Assembly: GCF_001703635.1 (NCBI RefSeq) | Contig: NZ_LQZT01000007.1 | Span: forward strand, 1-64,000 | Direction of reading: 5' to 3' | Length of the DNA stretch: 64,000 bases | DNA from: Parahoeflea olei | GTDB taxonomy: Bacteria; Pseudomonadota; Alphaproteobacteria; Rhizobiales; Rhizobiaceae | Shown: piece after piece, positions 53,344 through 62,532 of the stretch | Position numbering within the stretch: the first letter of the stretch is position 1 | Layout of the letters: the number at the start of each line of letters is the position of its first letter | Notes under the pieces: model-generated | Told to the model about the DNA's origin: nothing | Seen by the model: only the letters and a program-made list of their open reading frames with translations | The model's database searches: none | Translations under genes and position numbers: made by a program

Positions 53344-54224
53344 TCGAACACCGCCGTGACGCGCTTGTCGGCCATGCCGCCGCCGACCAGCTGGATGCGG
53401 CCGCGGTGATAGCGCTGCAGCTCGGCGACGACCTGATCGAGCGGCAGGTCGCTGAAGACGATCCGGTCGTGCCGCCAGGCGGAGATCGCGTCGAGGTCGG
53501 CGGTCTCGGCCGCGGAGACGCCGGCGGGGCCGAACCGAACCATCTCGCCTTCGCCGACGCGAACGGCTTCGCCGGCGGCGCTCACCTCGACGGTGTGCTG
53601 CGCCACCGCGACGCTCGCGCTGTCGCCGAGACGCACATTGAAGGCGGTGCCGAGCACGGTGATGTCGCCCTGGCCGGTCCTGACCACGAAGGGGCGCTGC
53701 GGATCGGGGGCGACGGTAAAGAAGGCTTCGCCGGCCAGCAGCGTCACATATCTGCGGCCGGGGCCGAAAGAGACATCCATGGCGCTGGCACTGGAGAGCT
53801 CGACCTGCGAATTGTCCTCGAGGCGAACGGTCTGCCGCTCGCCGATGCCCGAACGGTAATCGGCCAGGAGGCCCGCAGGCGTCATCTGCCAGCCGACGGC
53901 GATGGCAAGCATCACGGCGGCGGCCACGGACAGGCCTTGACGCCGGCTCGCCCCGAGGCGCGGCGGCGCGCGATCGGCGCGGCGGATCGGTGCGACGGCA
54001 GGTCCGGGCCGGTGCGCCCCGGCCCTGGCGGCGTCCGCGACGGCCCGATGGCCGAGGCCTCCCCAGAGACGCTCGAGCTCGCGCCAGGCCCTGTCGTGCC
54101 GGGGGTCGGCCGCGCGCCACGCTTCGAACCGACGGCGGTCATCGTCAGATGCGTCCTCGTCGCCCAACAGCACGAACCACTCAAGGGCTTCGTCATCGAT
54201 GGTCTGTTCGTCGCGCTTTCCCAT
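53244..54224 (-). CDS. fecR: FecR-family anti-sigma/sigma regulator
   Basis: This 326-residue protein has a cytoplasmic N-terminal domain (DEALEWFVLLGDEDASDDD and RFEAWRAADPRHDRAWREL) and a membrane helix (LSVAAAVMLAIAVGWQM, about residues 98-114). The periplasmic FecR domain includes RTGQGDITVLGTAFNVRLG, and a short C-terminal STN-like domain ends PGLLTLIMPG. It passes the receptor STN signal across the membrane to the ECF sigma factor. The ATG before GKRDEQ lacks a strong ribosome site; an ATG 16 codons upstream is possible. Its 3' end is duplicated downstream. Confidence 0.92.
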   Translation of the reverse strand: MGKRDEQTIDDEALEWFVLLGDEDASDDDRRRFEAWRAADPRHDRAWRELERLWGGLGHRAVADAARAGAHRPGPAVAPIRRADRAPPRLGASRRQGLSVAAAVMLAIAVGWQMTPAGLLADYRSGIGERQTVRLEDNSQVELSSASAMDVSFGPGRRYVTLLAGEAFFTVAPDPQRPFVVRTGQGDITVLGTAFNVRLGDSASVAVAQHTVEVSAAGEAVRVGEGEMVRFGPAGVSAAETADLDAISAWRHDRIVFSDLPLDQVVAELQRYHRGRIQLVGGGMADKRVTAVFDTGRIDAAIGTIAESLGLRVMQVPGLLTLIMPG

Positions 54225-54361
54225 CAGCAATCCCGGCTGGGCCGTGTGTCCTGTTGGCGTTTCATGTCGCATGCGGCCACGCCTCACGGGCGTGCGCCGA
54301 CCGCCGTCACGATTCGACGACGATCGCCTATCTACTAGGACGGTGGAAAGACGGAAACCAA

Positions 54362-54883
54362 TTAGTCGTCGCGCGGATTGTTCTCGCGCAGCTTCGACCT
54401 CAGGCATCCGAGCGCCTTGACCATGTGCACCATCACCGTGTTCCGGGCGATGCCGAGGCGCTCGGAAATCTCTGCATAGCTCAGACCCTCGTATTTGTGC
54501 AGGACCAGCACCTCGCGGGCGCGCGGCGGCAATTCCAGCATCGCGGCCGCGAGCGCGGCGATTTCCTCGGCCGAGATCAGGGCCATGTCCGGCAGCGGCA
54601 AGGCGTCGGCGACATTTTCGTCGACGGCGAAGGCCGGGTCCACGACGCGCGCGGCGCGCTGCTCGCTGCGGAAGTGATCGATCGCGACCGTCTCGGTGGT
54701 CCGCCGCAGATAGCTTCGCAGGTCGCGGATGTCGGCGGCAGGATTGCGCAACAGTTTGACGAACGCATCCTGGACGATATCCGCGGCACTTTGCGCGGAC
54801 ATGCCGCGGCGCATCAGCATCAGCCTCAGGCGGCTGTGCTCGGTGGCATAAAGGGAGGCGATACTGATCGATTCCATGGACAT
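54362..54883 (-). CDS. fecI: FecI-type ECF sigma factor
   Basis: This 173-residue sigma-70 family protein has region 2 (AADIVQDAFVKLLRNP, then RSYLRRTTETVAIDHFRSEQ) and region 4 (ELPPRAREVLVLHKYEGLSY, then AEISERLGIARNTVMVHM). Pairing with FecR and STN receptors defines a cell-surface signalling system like HurIR/HasIS for heme. Start choice among several Met codons (54916 GTG, 54883, 54877) is uncertain. It is the first gene of the minus-strand heme locus. Confidence 0.9.
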   Translation of the reverse strand: MSMESISIASLYATEHSRLRLMLMRRGMSAQSAADIVQDAFVKLLRNPAADIRDLRSYLRRTTETVAIDHFRSEQRAARVVDPAFAVDENVADALPLPDMALISAEEIAALAAAMLELPPRAREVLVLHKYEGLSYAEISERLGIARNTVMVHMVKALGCLRSKLRENNPRDD

Positions 54884-55230
54884 CTGGCGGCACTCAACGC
54901 CTGTGGCGGCGTTCACATTTTCGATGGAACGGCCCTAACAAAGGCGAAATTCCCGCGCAATGGCAATGATTTAGGCCGCCGACGCCGCTGCGGCATAAAA
55001 CTAGTGTCTTTTTGTCATGTTTAATGCTTGATTCCATTGGGATGGCGACAGCGACGCAGCCGCCCGAGCCCGGTCACGCGCCATGCGCGGGCAGAGCGCA
55101 TTTTTCGGACACTGTAACATTTCCGCCACAGAGATCCCCTCCCCGAGCCGTCCGGCACCCCGCCGGCCACACTCTGGCAGCAGCGTTTGAAAGATCGTCA
55201 GGGACCGTCGGGGCAGGTCGCGCCGCGGCG
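54884..55230. other. Non-coding region upstream of the ECF sigma gene
   Basis: About 350 nt lie between the fecI start and the end of the gntR-type gene; both are on the minus strand, so this must hold the fecI promoter. It includes an AT-rich patch around 54990-55035. I could not recognise a Fur, Irr or RirA box with confidence, and I see no gene. Confidence 0.5.
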
Positions 55231-55860
55231 TTACCAGCGGCGCAAGGCCGATTCGTAGGCCTGCAGCGCCGGCTTCATGTGATCGACGACGACCTCGACC
55301 AGTGTGGCCCGGTCGCCGTTGCGGAGCGCCTCGATCATTGTCTCGTGCTCGGCGCAGGAGCGCTCGGCGAGCGACGGATCGATGAGCGCATAGGAATGGA
55401 TCGCCGCCGTCTTGTTCCAGAACTGTTCGATCGTTTCGGCAAGGAAGACGTTGCCGCAGGCCGCAAACAGGGTGGCATGGAATGCATCATTGGCGGCCGA
55501 GACGGACACGAGGTCACGCTGCTTGAGGGCTGCCCGGTAGCGCGCCTGGATTTCCTCGAGGCGGGCGACCAAATCGGCGGTATCCTCGAGCGGAATGCGT
55601 TCGGCCGCCTCGCGCTGCAAAAGACTGCGCATGTCGTAGAGCTGGCGGATCTCTTCGCTGGAATATTCGCGCACCATCGCGCCCTTGTTGGGCCGCTTCA
55701 CGACAAAGCCCTGCCGCTCCAGTTCGTCGAGCGCGGCGCGGATGACATAGCGGCCGACGCCGAAGCGTTCGGTCAGGTCGTTTTCCACCAGCCGCTCGCG
55801 CGGACGCAGGCGCCCGAAGACGATGTCGAATCTCAGTGCGCTGGCGACCTGGTCTGTCAT
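55231..55860 (-). CDS. GntR-family (FCD/FadR type) regulator
   Basis: This 209-residue protein has the GntR winged HTH: FDIVFGRLRPRERLVENDLT, then ERFGVGRYVIRAALDELERQ and GFVVKRPNKGAMV. The all-helical FCD effector domain includes the metal-binding His/Asp positions (NDAFHATLFAACGN and AEHETMIEALRNGD). It is divergent from the lhgO operon with 157 nt between starts and is most likely its repressor. The ATG at 55860 matches the domain start; the longer frame crosses the intergenic region. Confidence 0.9.
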   Translation of the reverse strand: MTDQVASALRFDIVFGRLRPRERLVENDLTERFGVGRYVIRAALDELERQGFVVKRPNKGAMVREYSSEEIRQLYDMRSLLQREAAERIPLEDTADLVARLEEIQARYRAALKQRDLVSVSAANDAFHATLFAACGNVFLAETIEQFWNKTAAIHSYALIDPSLAERSCAEHETMIEALRNGDRATLVEVVVDHMKPALQAYESALRRW

Positions 55861-56017
55861 GTGGCGTCCCGCCGGGTTCCCTTTGCCGTTGTCTAGCACG
55901 GTTCCCCCGATATCGGTCAACACGGCCCGCCCGACAGTCGCCATTATTGATAACAGGATTGTTGACGATCGGGCAATGATATGCGAGACCCCAAGCAGAG
56001 CTTGGACGGGACTTGCC

Positions 56018-57208
56018 ATGTATGACTATTGTATCGTCGGAGGTGGCATTGTCGGCCTCGCCACAGCGCTGACCATCACGCGCAACCGGCCCGGCGCGCG
56101 CCTGCTCGTGATCGAGAAGGAAGACGCGCTCGGCCAGCACCAGACCGGCCACAACAGCGGCGTCATCCATGCCGGCATCTACTACGCGCCCAAGAGCTTC
56201 AAAGCCGAGCTGTGCCGCGCCGGCGAGCGCGCCACCAAGAACTTCTGCGAGGAAAACGGCATTCCCTACCGCACGCCCGGCAAGCTGGTGGTGGCCACCA
56301 GCGAGGTCGAAATGATGCGCCTTGCCGCGCTGGAGGCCAATGCCGCCGCCAACGGCATTTCCTGCACGCGTATCGGGGCGGAGGCGCTGACCGAGATGGA
56401 GCCGGCCGTGACCGGGTTTGGCGCGATCCTGGTGCCGCAATCGGGCATTGTCGATTACACCGCAATCTGCCGCGCCATGGCCGGGCTTATCCGGGAGAAT
56501 GGTGGCGAGATCGCCACCGGCGTGGCGGTCGACCGGTTCGAGGACCGCGCCGATCATGTCCGCATCATCGCCGGCGACACCGCTTTCGAGGCGCGCCAGG
56601 CGGTGGCCTGCGCCGGGCTTCAGGCCGACCGCCTCGCCAGCCGTTCCGGTCTCGACGCCGATTTCCGGATCGTGCCGTTCCGCGGTGAATATTATGCGCT
56701 CAGGCCGGAACTGTCCGGGCTGGTCGAGCGGATGATCTACCCGGTGCCGGACCCGGCGCTGCCCTTTCTCGGCATCCACCTGACGCCGATGATCGACGGC
56801 TCGCTGACGGTCGGCCCCAATGCCGTGCTCGGCATGGCCCGCGAGGGCTATCCGAAATTCTCGGTCAACGCGGCCGACATGAGCAGCTATCTGCGCTTCC
56901 CCGGCTTCTGGAAGCTGATCGCCGCCAATCTGGCGAGCGGCATCGGCGAGATGAAGGATTCGCTGTTCCGGCGCGCCTATCTGGAGAAGTGCCGCAAATA
57001 CTGTCCCTCGCTGCAGCTCGAGGACCTGCGCCCCTACCGCGCCGGCATCCGCGCGCAGGCGGTGTCGCGCGAAGGAAAGCTGATCCACGATTTCACGGTG
57101 CTGCGCTCGCGCCGCGTGCTGCATGTGTGCAACGCGCCCTCGCCCGCCGCCACCTCCGCCCTGCCGATCGGCGGCATGATCTACGACCGCCTGCACGCCG
57201 CAGACTGA
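56018..57208 (+). CDS. lhgO: L-2-hydroxyglutarate oxidase-like FAD enzyme
   Basis: This 396-residue DAO-family flavoprotein has the FAD motif YCIVGGGIVGLATALTIT and the family signature QTGHNSGVIHAGIYYAPKS. The C-terminal segment is LRPYRAGIRAQAVSREGKLI. LhgO oxidises L-2-hydroxyglutarate to 2-oxoglutarate and feeds electrons to the membrane quinone pool. As first gene of a catabolic operon it may act on another L-2-hydroxy acid. It is followed 19 nt later by an aldehyde dehydrogenase. Confidence 0.85.
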   Translation: MYDYCIVGGGIVGLATALTITRNRPGARLLVIEKEDALGQHQTGHNSGVIHAGIYYAPKSFKAELCRAGERATKNFCEENGIPYRTPGKLVVATSEVEMMRLAALEANAAANGISCTRIGAEALTEMEPAVTGFGAILVPQSGIVDYTAICRAMAGLIRENGGEIATGVAVDRFEDRADHVRIIAGDTAFEARQAVACAGLQADRLASRSGLDADFRIVPFRGEYYALRPELSGLVERMIYPVPDPALPFLGIHLTPMIDGSLTVGPNAVLGMAREGYPKFSVNAADMSSYLRFPGFWKLIAANLASGIGEMKDSLFRRAYLEKCRKYCPSLQLEDLRPYRAGIRAQAVSREGKLIHDFTVLRSRRVLHVCNAPSPAATSALPIGGMIYDRLHAAD

Positions 57209-57227
57209 CTTTCGGAAAAGGCCAAGC

Positions 57228-58673
57228 ATGAGTTACCCCGACACCCGACTCTTCATCGACGGCCGCTGGCTGGACGGCGGCAGCGGACGCACCATCGACG
57301 TCACCGACCCCGCGACCGGCGCCGTGATCGGCAAGGTCTGCGTCGCCACGGAGAGCCAACTGGAACAGGCGGCGGCGGCCGCGCAGGCCGCCTTTGCCGG
57401 CTGGGCCGATGCGAGCGTGCTCGACCGCTCGGGCGTGCTGCGCCGGGCCGCCACGGCCTTGCGGGCGCGCGCGGCGGAGACCGCGGCCATCCTCACCCGC
57501 GAACAGGGCAAGCCGCTCGTCGAGGCGCGCGCGGAAGTCGACGGTGCGGCCGACATTTTCGACTGGTTTGCCGAAGAGGCGCGCCGCACCTATGGCCAGG
57601 TCGTGCCCGCGCGCGATCCGGCGGTGCGGCAGACGGCAATCAGGGAGCCGATCGGGCCGGTGGCGGCCTTCACGCCCTGGAACTTCCCGGTTTCGCAGGC
57701 TGCGCGCAAGATCGGCGCGGCGCTCGCGGCCGGCTGCACCATGGTGCTCAAGCCGGCCGAAGAGACCCCGGCATCGACCGCGGTGCTGGCCCAGGTGCTG
57801 GACGAAGCCGGCCTTCCCGCGGGCGTGCTCAATCTGGTCTACGGCGTTCCGTCCGAAATCTCCTCGCACCTGATCGCGCACGCGGCGATTCGCAAGATCT
57901 CGTTCACCGGCTCGGTGCCGGTCGGCAAGCAGCTTGCCGCACTTGCGGGCCTGCACATGAAGCCTGCGACCATGGAACTCGGCGGCCATGCGCCGGTGCT
58001 GGTGTTCGCCGACAGCGACGTGCAGTCGGTTGCGGGCCTGATGGTGCGCTCGAAATTCCGCAATGCCGGGCAGGTCTGCGTGTCCCCCACCCGGTTCCTG
58101 ATCGAGGAAACCGTGATCGACACCTTCCGTGATGCCTTTGTCGCCCAGGCCCGGGCGCTCAAGGTCGGTCACGGACTTGAGGAGGGCAGCGACATGGGGC
58201 CACTCGTGTCCGAGCGGCGCCTGGAGGCGGTGGACGCGCTGATCGCCGATGCCCGCGACCGGGGCGCGAAGGTGGAACTCGGCGGCAGGCGCATCGGCAA
58301 TGCCGGCAATTTTTACGAGCCGACCGTGCTTTCCGGGCTCGATCGCGGCATGCGGGTGATGAACGAGGAACCGTTCGGGCCGCTCGCGCTGCTCATTCCT
58401 TTCAAGACCACCGACGAGGCGCTGACCGAAGCCAACCGGCTTCCGTTCGGGCTGGCCTCCTATGCCTTCACCGGCTCCGCCGCCACCAAGGCGACCGTCG
58501 AGCGGCAGCTGCAGGCCGGCATGGTGTCGATCAACCATCTGGGCCTGGCCCTGCCTGAAACGCCGTTCGGCGGCATCAAGGACAGCGGCTACGGCACCGA
58601 AGGCGGCTCCGAGGCGATCGGCGCCTATCTCACCACCAAATTCATCACCGAGCGCCACGCCCCGCGCGGCTAG
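57228..58673 (+). CDS. NAD(P)-dependent aldehyde dehydrogenase (succinate-semialdehyde type)
   Basis: This 481-residue ALDH has FTPWNFPVSQAARKIG, KPAEETPAST and ISFTGSVPVG. The catalytic Glu lies in MELGGHAPVLVF and the catalytic Cys in NAGQVCVSPTRF, with EEPFGPLALLIPF near the end. The motif set fits succinate-semialdehyde and 2-oxoglutarate-semialdehyde dehydrogenases. It lies between the LhgO-like and cupin genes. It probably oxidises an aldehyde intermediate of the operon's unknown substrate. Confidence 0.9.
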   Translation: MSYPDTRLFIDGRWLDGGSGRTIDVTDPATGAVIGKVCVATESQLEQAAAAAQAAFAGWADASVLDRSGVLRRAATALRARAAETAAILTREQGKPLVEARAEVDGAADIFDWFAEEARRTYGQVVPARDPAVRQTAIREPIGPVAAFTPWNFPVSQAARKIGAALAAGCTMVLKPAEETPASTAVLAQVLDEAGLPAGVLNLVYGVPSEISSHLIAHAAIRKISFTGSVPVGKQLAALAGLHMKPATMELGGHAPVLVFADSDVQSVAGLMVRSKFRNAGQVCVSPTRFLIEETVIDTFRDAFVAQARALKVGHGLEEGSDMGPLVSERRLEAVDALIADARDRGAKVELGGRRIGNAGNFYEPTVLSGLDRGMRVMNEEPFGPLALLIPFKTTDEALTEANRLPFGLASYAFTGSAATKATVERQLQAGMVSINHLGLALPETPFGGIKDSGYGTEGGSEAIGAYLTTKFITERHAPRG

Positions 58674-58746
58674 GCACCGGCAGCTTCGCCACTCTCCGGT
58701 TCCGGCGCCTGCTCCGGCCGGACACACGCAAAAAGGACAATCCGTC

Positions 58747-59163
58747 ATGTCGCAGACGCATATTTTCCCGCTCGCCAGCATCAAGCGCATCCCGCGCGGC
58801 AGCGGGATCGAAACGACCCCGCTCGTCACCCACTTCACCGCGCCCGACGCCAAGTTCACCACCGGCATGAGCGTCTACCCCAAGGGACTCGGCGCGCCGC
58901 TGCACAAGCACAATTGCGACGAGCAGGTGACGCTGCTCGAAGGCCGCGGCGAAGTCGAGGTTGATGGCGAGATCACTCCGCTCGTGCAGTATGACACGAC
59001 CTATATCCCGGCCGGGAAGGTCCATGCCTTCCGCAACACCGGCGAGGAGCCGATGCGCATCCTGTGGATCTACAGTTCCATGAAGGTGACGCGCACCTTC
59101 GAGGGCAGCGACGAGGAGGTCGAGCACCTTTCTGCCAAGGACCTGATGGGCGCAAAGCCGTAA
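58747..59163 (+). CDS. Cupin-domain protein
   Basis: This 138-residue single-cupin protein has metal-binding motif 1 (GAPLHKHNCDEQVTLLEG) and motif 2 (YIPAGKVHAFRNTGEEP). It may be a small isomerase or dioxygenase, or a lyase for a sugar-acid intermediate. The ATG has an AAGGAC site and lies 73 nt after the aldehyde dehydrogenase gene. The specific reaction cannot be predicted. Confidence 0.82.
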   Translation: MSQTHIFPLASIKRIPRGSGIETTPLVTHFTAPDAKFTTGMSVYPKGLGAPLHKHNCDEQVTLLEGRGEVEVDGEITPLVQYDTTYIPAGKVHAFRNTGEEPMRILWIYSSMKVTRTFEGSDEEVEHLSAKDLMGAKP

Positions 59164-59177
59164 GGGAGCGGTCCGGC

Positions 59178-59960
59178 ATGCTGCGGCTGAGCGCCAACCT
59201 GTCGATGCTGTTCGGGGACCTGCCGTTCCTCGACCGCTTCCCCGCGGCCCGGCGGGCCGGCTTCACGGCCGCCGAGGTTCAGTATCCCTACGACCACGCG
59301 ATGACGGATGTCGCCGCGGCACTCGCCGACAGCGGGCTCGACCTCGTGCTCATCAACGCGCCGCCGGGCGCACAGCCGGGTGATCGCGGGCTGGCGGCCA
59401 TTCCGGGGCGCGAGGCCGAGTTCCGTGACGAGATCGCGCTTGCCCTGGCCTGGTCGAGCGCGCTCGGCAACCGGTTCATCCATGTGCTGAGCGGCGTGCC
59501 GGGCGAAAGCCACAGCCGCGCCGCCTGCCTCGACACCTGGCACGCGAACATGACCTGGGCGGCGCGCCAGGCCCGTGCGGCGCAGGTCGGGCTGCTGGTC
59601 GAGGCACTCAACCCGGTGGATGTGCCGGGTTACTTCATCCGCTCGCTCGACGAGGCGGTGGCGCTGCTCGGCCGCCTCGAAGGCCCGGGCGCAGGACTTC
59701 TCTTCGACGTCTACCACTGCGCCAGATCGGGCGAGCCGGTGGTGGCGCAACTTAAGGCCTGTGCCCCCTGGACGCGGCACATCCAGATCGCCGATGCGCC
59801 CGCGCGCGGCGAGCCGGGAACCGGCGACGTCGACTGGAAGGCCGTGTTTTCGGCAATCGAAGCGACCGGCTATCGCGGTTTCGTCGGCGCCGAATATTCG
59901 CCCCGTGCCGCAACACTTGACGGACTGGGCTGGGCCCGGCCCCATCTCGAACACTCATGA
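59178..59960 (+). CDS. Hydroxypyruvate isomerase-like TIM-barrel protein
   Basis: This 260-residue xylose-isomerase-like barrel has SANLSMLFGDLPFLDRFPAA and FTAAEVQYPYDH, with metal ligands in LVEALNPVDVPGYFI, LLFDVYHCARSGE and HIQIADAPARGEPGTG. These are diagnostic of Hyi/OtnI proteins, which isomerise hydroxypyruvate to tartronate semialdehyde or 2-oxo-tetronate analogues. The ATG is preceded by AAGGGAG. Its presence suggests a C3-C5 keto acid in this pathway. Confidence 0.87.
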   Translation: MLRLSANLSMLFGDLPFLDRFPAARRAGFTAAEVQYPYDHAMTDVAAALADSGLDLVLINAPPGAQPGDRGLAAIPGREAEFRDEIALALAWSSALGNRFIHVLSGVPGESHSRAACLDTWHANMTWAARQARAAQVGLLVEALNPVDVPGYFIRSLDEAVALLGRLEGPGAGLLFDVYHCARSGEPVVAQLKACAPWTRHIQIADAPARGEPGTGDVDWKAVFSAIEATGYRGFVGAEYSPRAATLDGLGWARPHLEHS

Positions 59961-60015
59961 TCTGCCGCCACGCCCGCCCTCCCACAGGGCATGCGCGGCC
60001 AATGGAGAGACGGAA

Positions 60016-61311
60016 ATGAACCTTTACTCAAGATCGCTCGCAGCGGTTGAAGCCGGCGGCAAGCCGGTCCGCGTCGGCCTCATCGGGGCGGGCAAGTTCG
60101 GCTCGATGTTTCTGGCGCAGGTGCCGACCACGCCGGGCCTGAAGGTTGTCGCGATTGCCGATCTTTCGACCGAGCGCGCCCGCACCGCCTGCCGGGGCGT
60201 GGGCTGGAGCGAGGAACTGGTCTCGGACACCCGCTTTGCCGACAAGGCGCTCGACATGATCGCAGCGGACGACATCGACGTCATCATCGAGGCAACCGGC
60301 CATCCGGCGGCAGGAATACGCCACGCCCGCGCGGCGATTGCGGCGCGCAAGCACATCATCATGGTCAATGTCGAGGCCGACGTGCTGGCGGGGCCGCTGC
60401 TGGCGCGGCAGGCCGACGAGGCCGGCGTCGTCTATTCGCTCGCCTATGGCGACCAGCCGGCGCTGATCTGCGAGATGGTCGACTGGGCGCGCACCTGCGG
60501 CTTCGACGTGGTGGCCGCGGGCAAGGGCACCAAGTATCTCCCGGTGTTTCACACCTCGACGCCCGAAACCGTGTGGCACTATCGCGGCGTCGACCCGGAG
60601 GACGCCCGCAAGGGGGGCATGAACGCGCAGATGTTCAACTCCTTCATCGACGGCACCAAGTCGGGAATCGAAATGGCGGCCGTGGCCAATGCCACCGGCC
60701 TTTCCGCCGCGCCCGACGGGCTCAAATTTCCGCCTGCGCAGGCCGACAAGCTGGCAGAGGTTCTGTGCGAGAAGAACCTGCACCATCGCGGCCAGGTCGA
60801 GGTGGTATCGAGCGTCGAGCGCGACGGCACCACGGTTCCGAACAATCTGCGCTGGGGCGTCTATGTCGTCTTCTCCGCCCCGAACGCCTATACCGAGCGC
60901 TGCTTCCGGGAATATGGCGTCGAAAGCGACGAGACCGGCACGCTGGCAGCCCTGTACCGTCCGTTCCATCTCATCGGCCTCGAGCTCAACGTCTCGATCT
61001 TCTCGGCGGCCCTGCGCCACGAGCCGACCGGAAAGCCGACCGGCTTCGTCGCCGACGTGGTCGCGACCGCAAAGCGTGATATCCAGCCGGGGGAGATGCT
61101 CGACGGCGAAGGCGGATACCTCGTCTGGGGCAAATTGATGCCGGCCAAGGCGTCGCTCGCCATCGGCGGGCTGCCGATCGGCCTCGCCCACGGACTTCGC
61201 ATCAAGCGCGCCGTGGCTGAGGGCCAGAGCCTGACCTGGGACGACGTCGAGGTCGACGAAAGCGACGACGCCTACGCCTATCGCCGCGAAATGGAAGCCG
61301 CGTTCGCCTGA
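60016..61311 (+). CDS. NAD(P)-binding oxidoreductase with C-terminal SAF domain
   Basis: This 431-residue protein starts with a Rossmann fold resembling homoserine dehydrogenase (VRVGLIGAGKFGSMFLAQV, then DVIIEATGHPAAGIRHA). A long central catalytic region includes GKGTKYLPVFHTSTPETVW and GMNAQMFNSFIDGTKSGIE, and a C-terminal SAF domain follows (RDIQPGEMLDGEGGYLVWGK). The family occurs in sugar and sugar-acid catabolic loci, but I cannot name the reaction. GGAGAG precedes the ATG. It is embedded in the GntR-controlled operon. Confidence 0.8.
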   Translation: MNLYSRSLAAVEAGGKPVRVGLIGAGKFGSMFLAQVPTTPGLKVVAIADLSTERARTACRGVGWSEELVSDTRFADKALDMIAADDIDVIIEATGHPAAGIRHARAAIAARKHIIMVNVEADVLAGPLLARQADEAGVVYSLAYGDQPALICEMVDWARTCGFDVVAAGKGTKYLPVFHTSTPETVWHYRGVDPEDARKGGMNAQMFNSFIDGTKSGIEMAAVANATGLSAAPDGLKFPPAQADKLAEVLCEKNLHHRGQVEVVSSVERDGTTVPNNLRWGVYVVFSAPNAYTERCFREYGVESDETGTLAALYRPFHLIGLELNVSIFSAALRHEPTGKPTGFVADVVATAKRDIQPGEMLDGEGGYLVWGKLMPAKASLAIGGLPIGLAHGLRIKRAVAEGQSLTWDDVEVDESDDAYAYRREMEAAFA

Positions 61312-61358
61312 CCGCCCGCCTTTCCGCGCCGCTGAAACACGATCTGGAGAAAATGCAC

Positions 61359-61658
61359 ATGGTTCTGGAAATCGCCGAATTCGACATCATCCCCGGCCAG
61401 GAAGAGGCCTTCGAGGCGGGCGTGCGCCAGGCGGTGCCGCTGTTCAAGGCCGCCAGGGGCTATCGGTCGCTGAGCTTGCGCCGGATCATCGAGAAGCCGG
61501 CCACCTACCGGCTGCTGGTCGAATGGGAAACGCTGGAAGACCATACCGAGACGTTTCGCAATTCGGACGCGTTCCAGACCTGGCGCAGCCTGGTGGGCGC
61601 GTTCTTCGCGGGTCCGCCGCGCGTCGACCATTCGACGCTCGCCGTCGATGCCGGCTGA
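61359..61658 (+). CDS. ABM-domain (antibiotic biosynthesis monooxygenase-like) protein
   Basis: This 99-residue dimeric alpha-beta barrel protein has VLEIAEFDIIPGQEEAFEAG, RGYRSLSLRRIIEKPATYRL and LVEWETLEDHTETFRNSD. These small proteins act as cofactor-free monooxygenases, decarboxylases or isomerases. The inner ATG at 61359 has better spacing from GGAG than the one two codons earlier. It is co-directional with the operon, 47 nt after the SAF oxidoreductase. Confidence 0.8.
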   Translation: MVLEIAEFDIIPGQEEAFEAGVRQAVPLFKAARGYRSLSLRRIIEKPATYRLLVEWETLEDHTETFRNSDAFQTWRSLVGAFFAGPPRVDHSTLAVDAG

Positions 61659-61676
61659 ACTGCGAGGACGCGTGAC

Positions 61677-62468
61677 GTGATCCATTTCGCCGACACGGTG
61701 ACAAAGATCGGCGCCGAGGCAGAGGCGCAGGTCCTCGTCTGCGGTTCGCATGGCGGGCTCTATCCCGGCTATCTCGCCGCGAAGGCCGGAGTGAAGGCCG
61801 TGATCCTCAACGATGCTGGCGTCGGCAGGGACGCAGCCGGCATCGGGTCGCTTGCCTATCTCGCGGACCGCGGCATCGCGGCCGCGACCGTCGGCCACGT
61901 AAGCTGCCGCATCGGTGACGCGGCCGACATGGCGGCGCGCGGCCGCATCACCCATGTCAACGCCATCGCCGCCGCCCTCGGCGTGACGGTCGGCGAGGCC
62001 TGCACGTCAGCGGCCGAGAAGCTCGATGCGGGCCCCGTCGCGTCCCGGGCCGACCCGGGCACGGTCAGCGAGGCGCGCAGCCTCCACTCAGGAGGGGCCC
62101 GCAGGATCGTGCTGATCGATTCGGCAAGCCTCGTGAAGCCCGAGGACAAGGGCCAGATCGTGGTCACCGGCTCCCATGGCGGCCTGCTGGGGGGCAACGA
62201 CTTCCTGGCGCTGCAGGTCGATGCCTTCGCCGGAGTGTTTCACGACGCCGGTATCGGCATAGACGAGGCGGGCACCACGCGCCTGCCCGCGCTCGACCGG
62301 CGCGGCATCGCCGGCCTCACCGTCGACGGCGCTTCCGCCCGCATCGGCGATGCCCGCTCGGTGCTCGAAGACGGCGTCATCTCGCGCGTCAACGCCACCG
62401 CCCGAGCACATGGCGCAGTCCCGGGCGAACGCCTGATCGACCGCCTGACGGTCTGGGCCGCAGGCTGA
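61677..62468 (+). CDS. Unrecognised protein with two tandem GSHGG modules
   Basis: This 263-residue protein starts at GTG 61677. It consists of two clearly homologous halves of about 100 residues. Half one (about 17-115) reads QVLVCGSHGGLYPGY, then NDAGVGRDAAG, RGIAAATV, CRIGDA, ITHVNA and GVTVGEA. Half two (about 160-258) reads QIVVTGSHGGLLGGN, then HDAGIGIDEAG, RGIAGLTV, ARIGDA, ISRVNA and GAVPGER. I do not know the family. The repeated SHGG and DAG motifs could form a paired active site. It is the last gene of the operon. Confidence 0.75.
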   Translation: MIHFADTVTKIGAEAEAQVLVCGSHGGLYPGYLAAKAGVKAVILNDAGVGRDAAGIGSLAYLADRGIAAATVGHVSCRIGDAADMAARGRITHVNAIAAALGVTVGEACTSAAEKLDAGPVASRADPGTVSEARSLHSGGARRIVLIDSASLVKPEDKGQIVVTGSHGGLLGGNDFLALQVDAFAGVFHDAGIGIDEAGTTRLPALDRRGIAGLTVDGASARIGDARSVLEDGVISRVNATARAHGAVPGERLIDRLTVWAAG

Positions 62469-62532
62469 TCCGCCGGTATCGGCGCTGCCCGCCTTGCGCG
62501 GTCCGACAACGCCCCGCCTTGGCCAAAAACAA

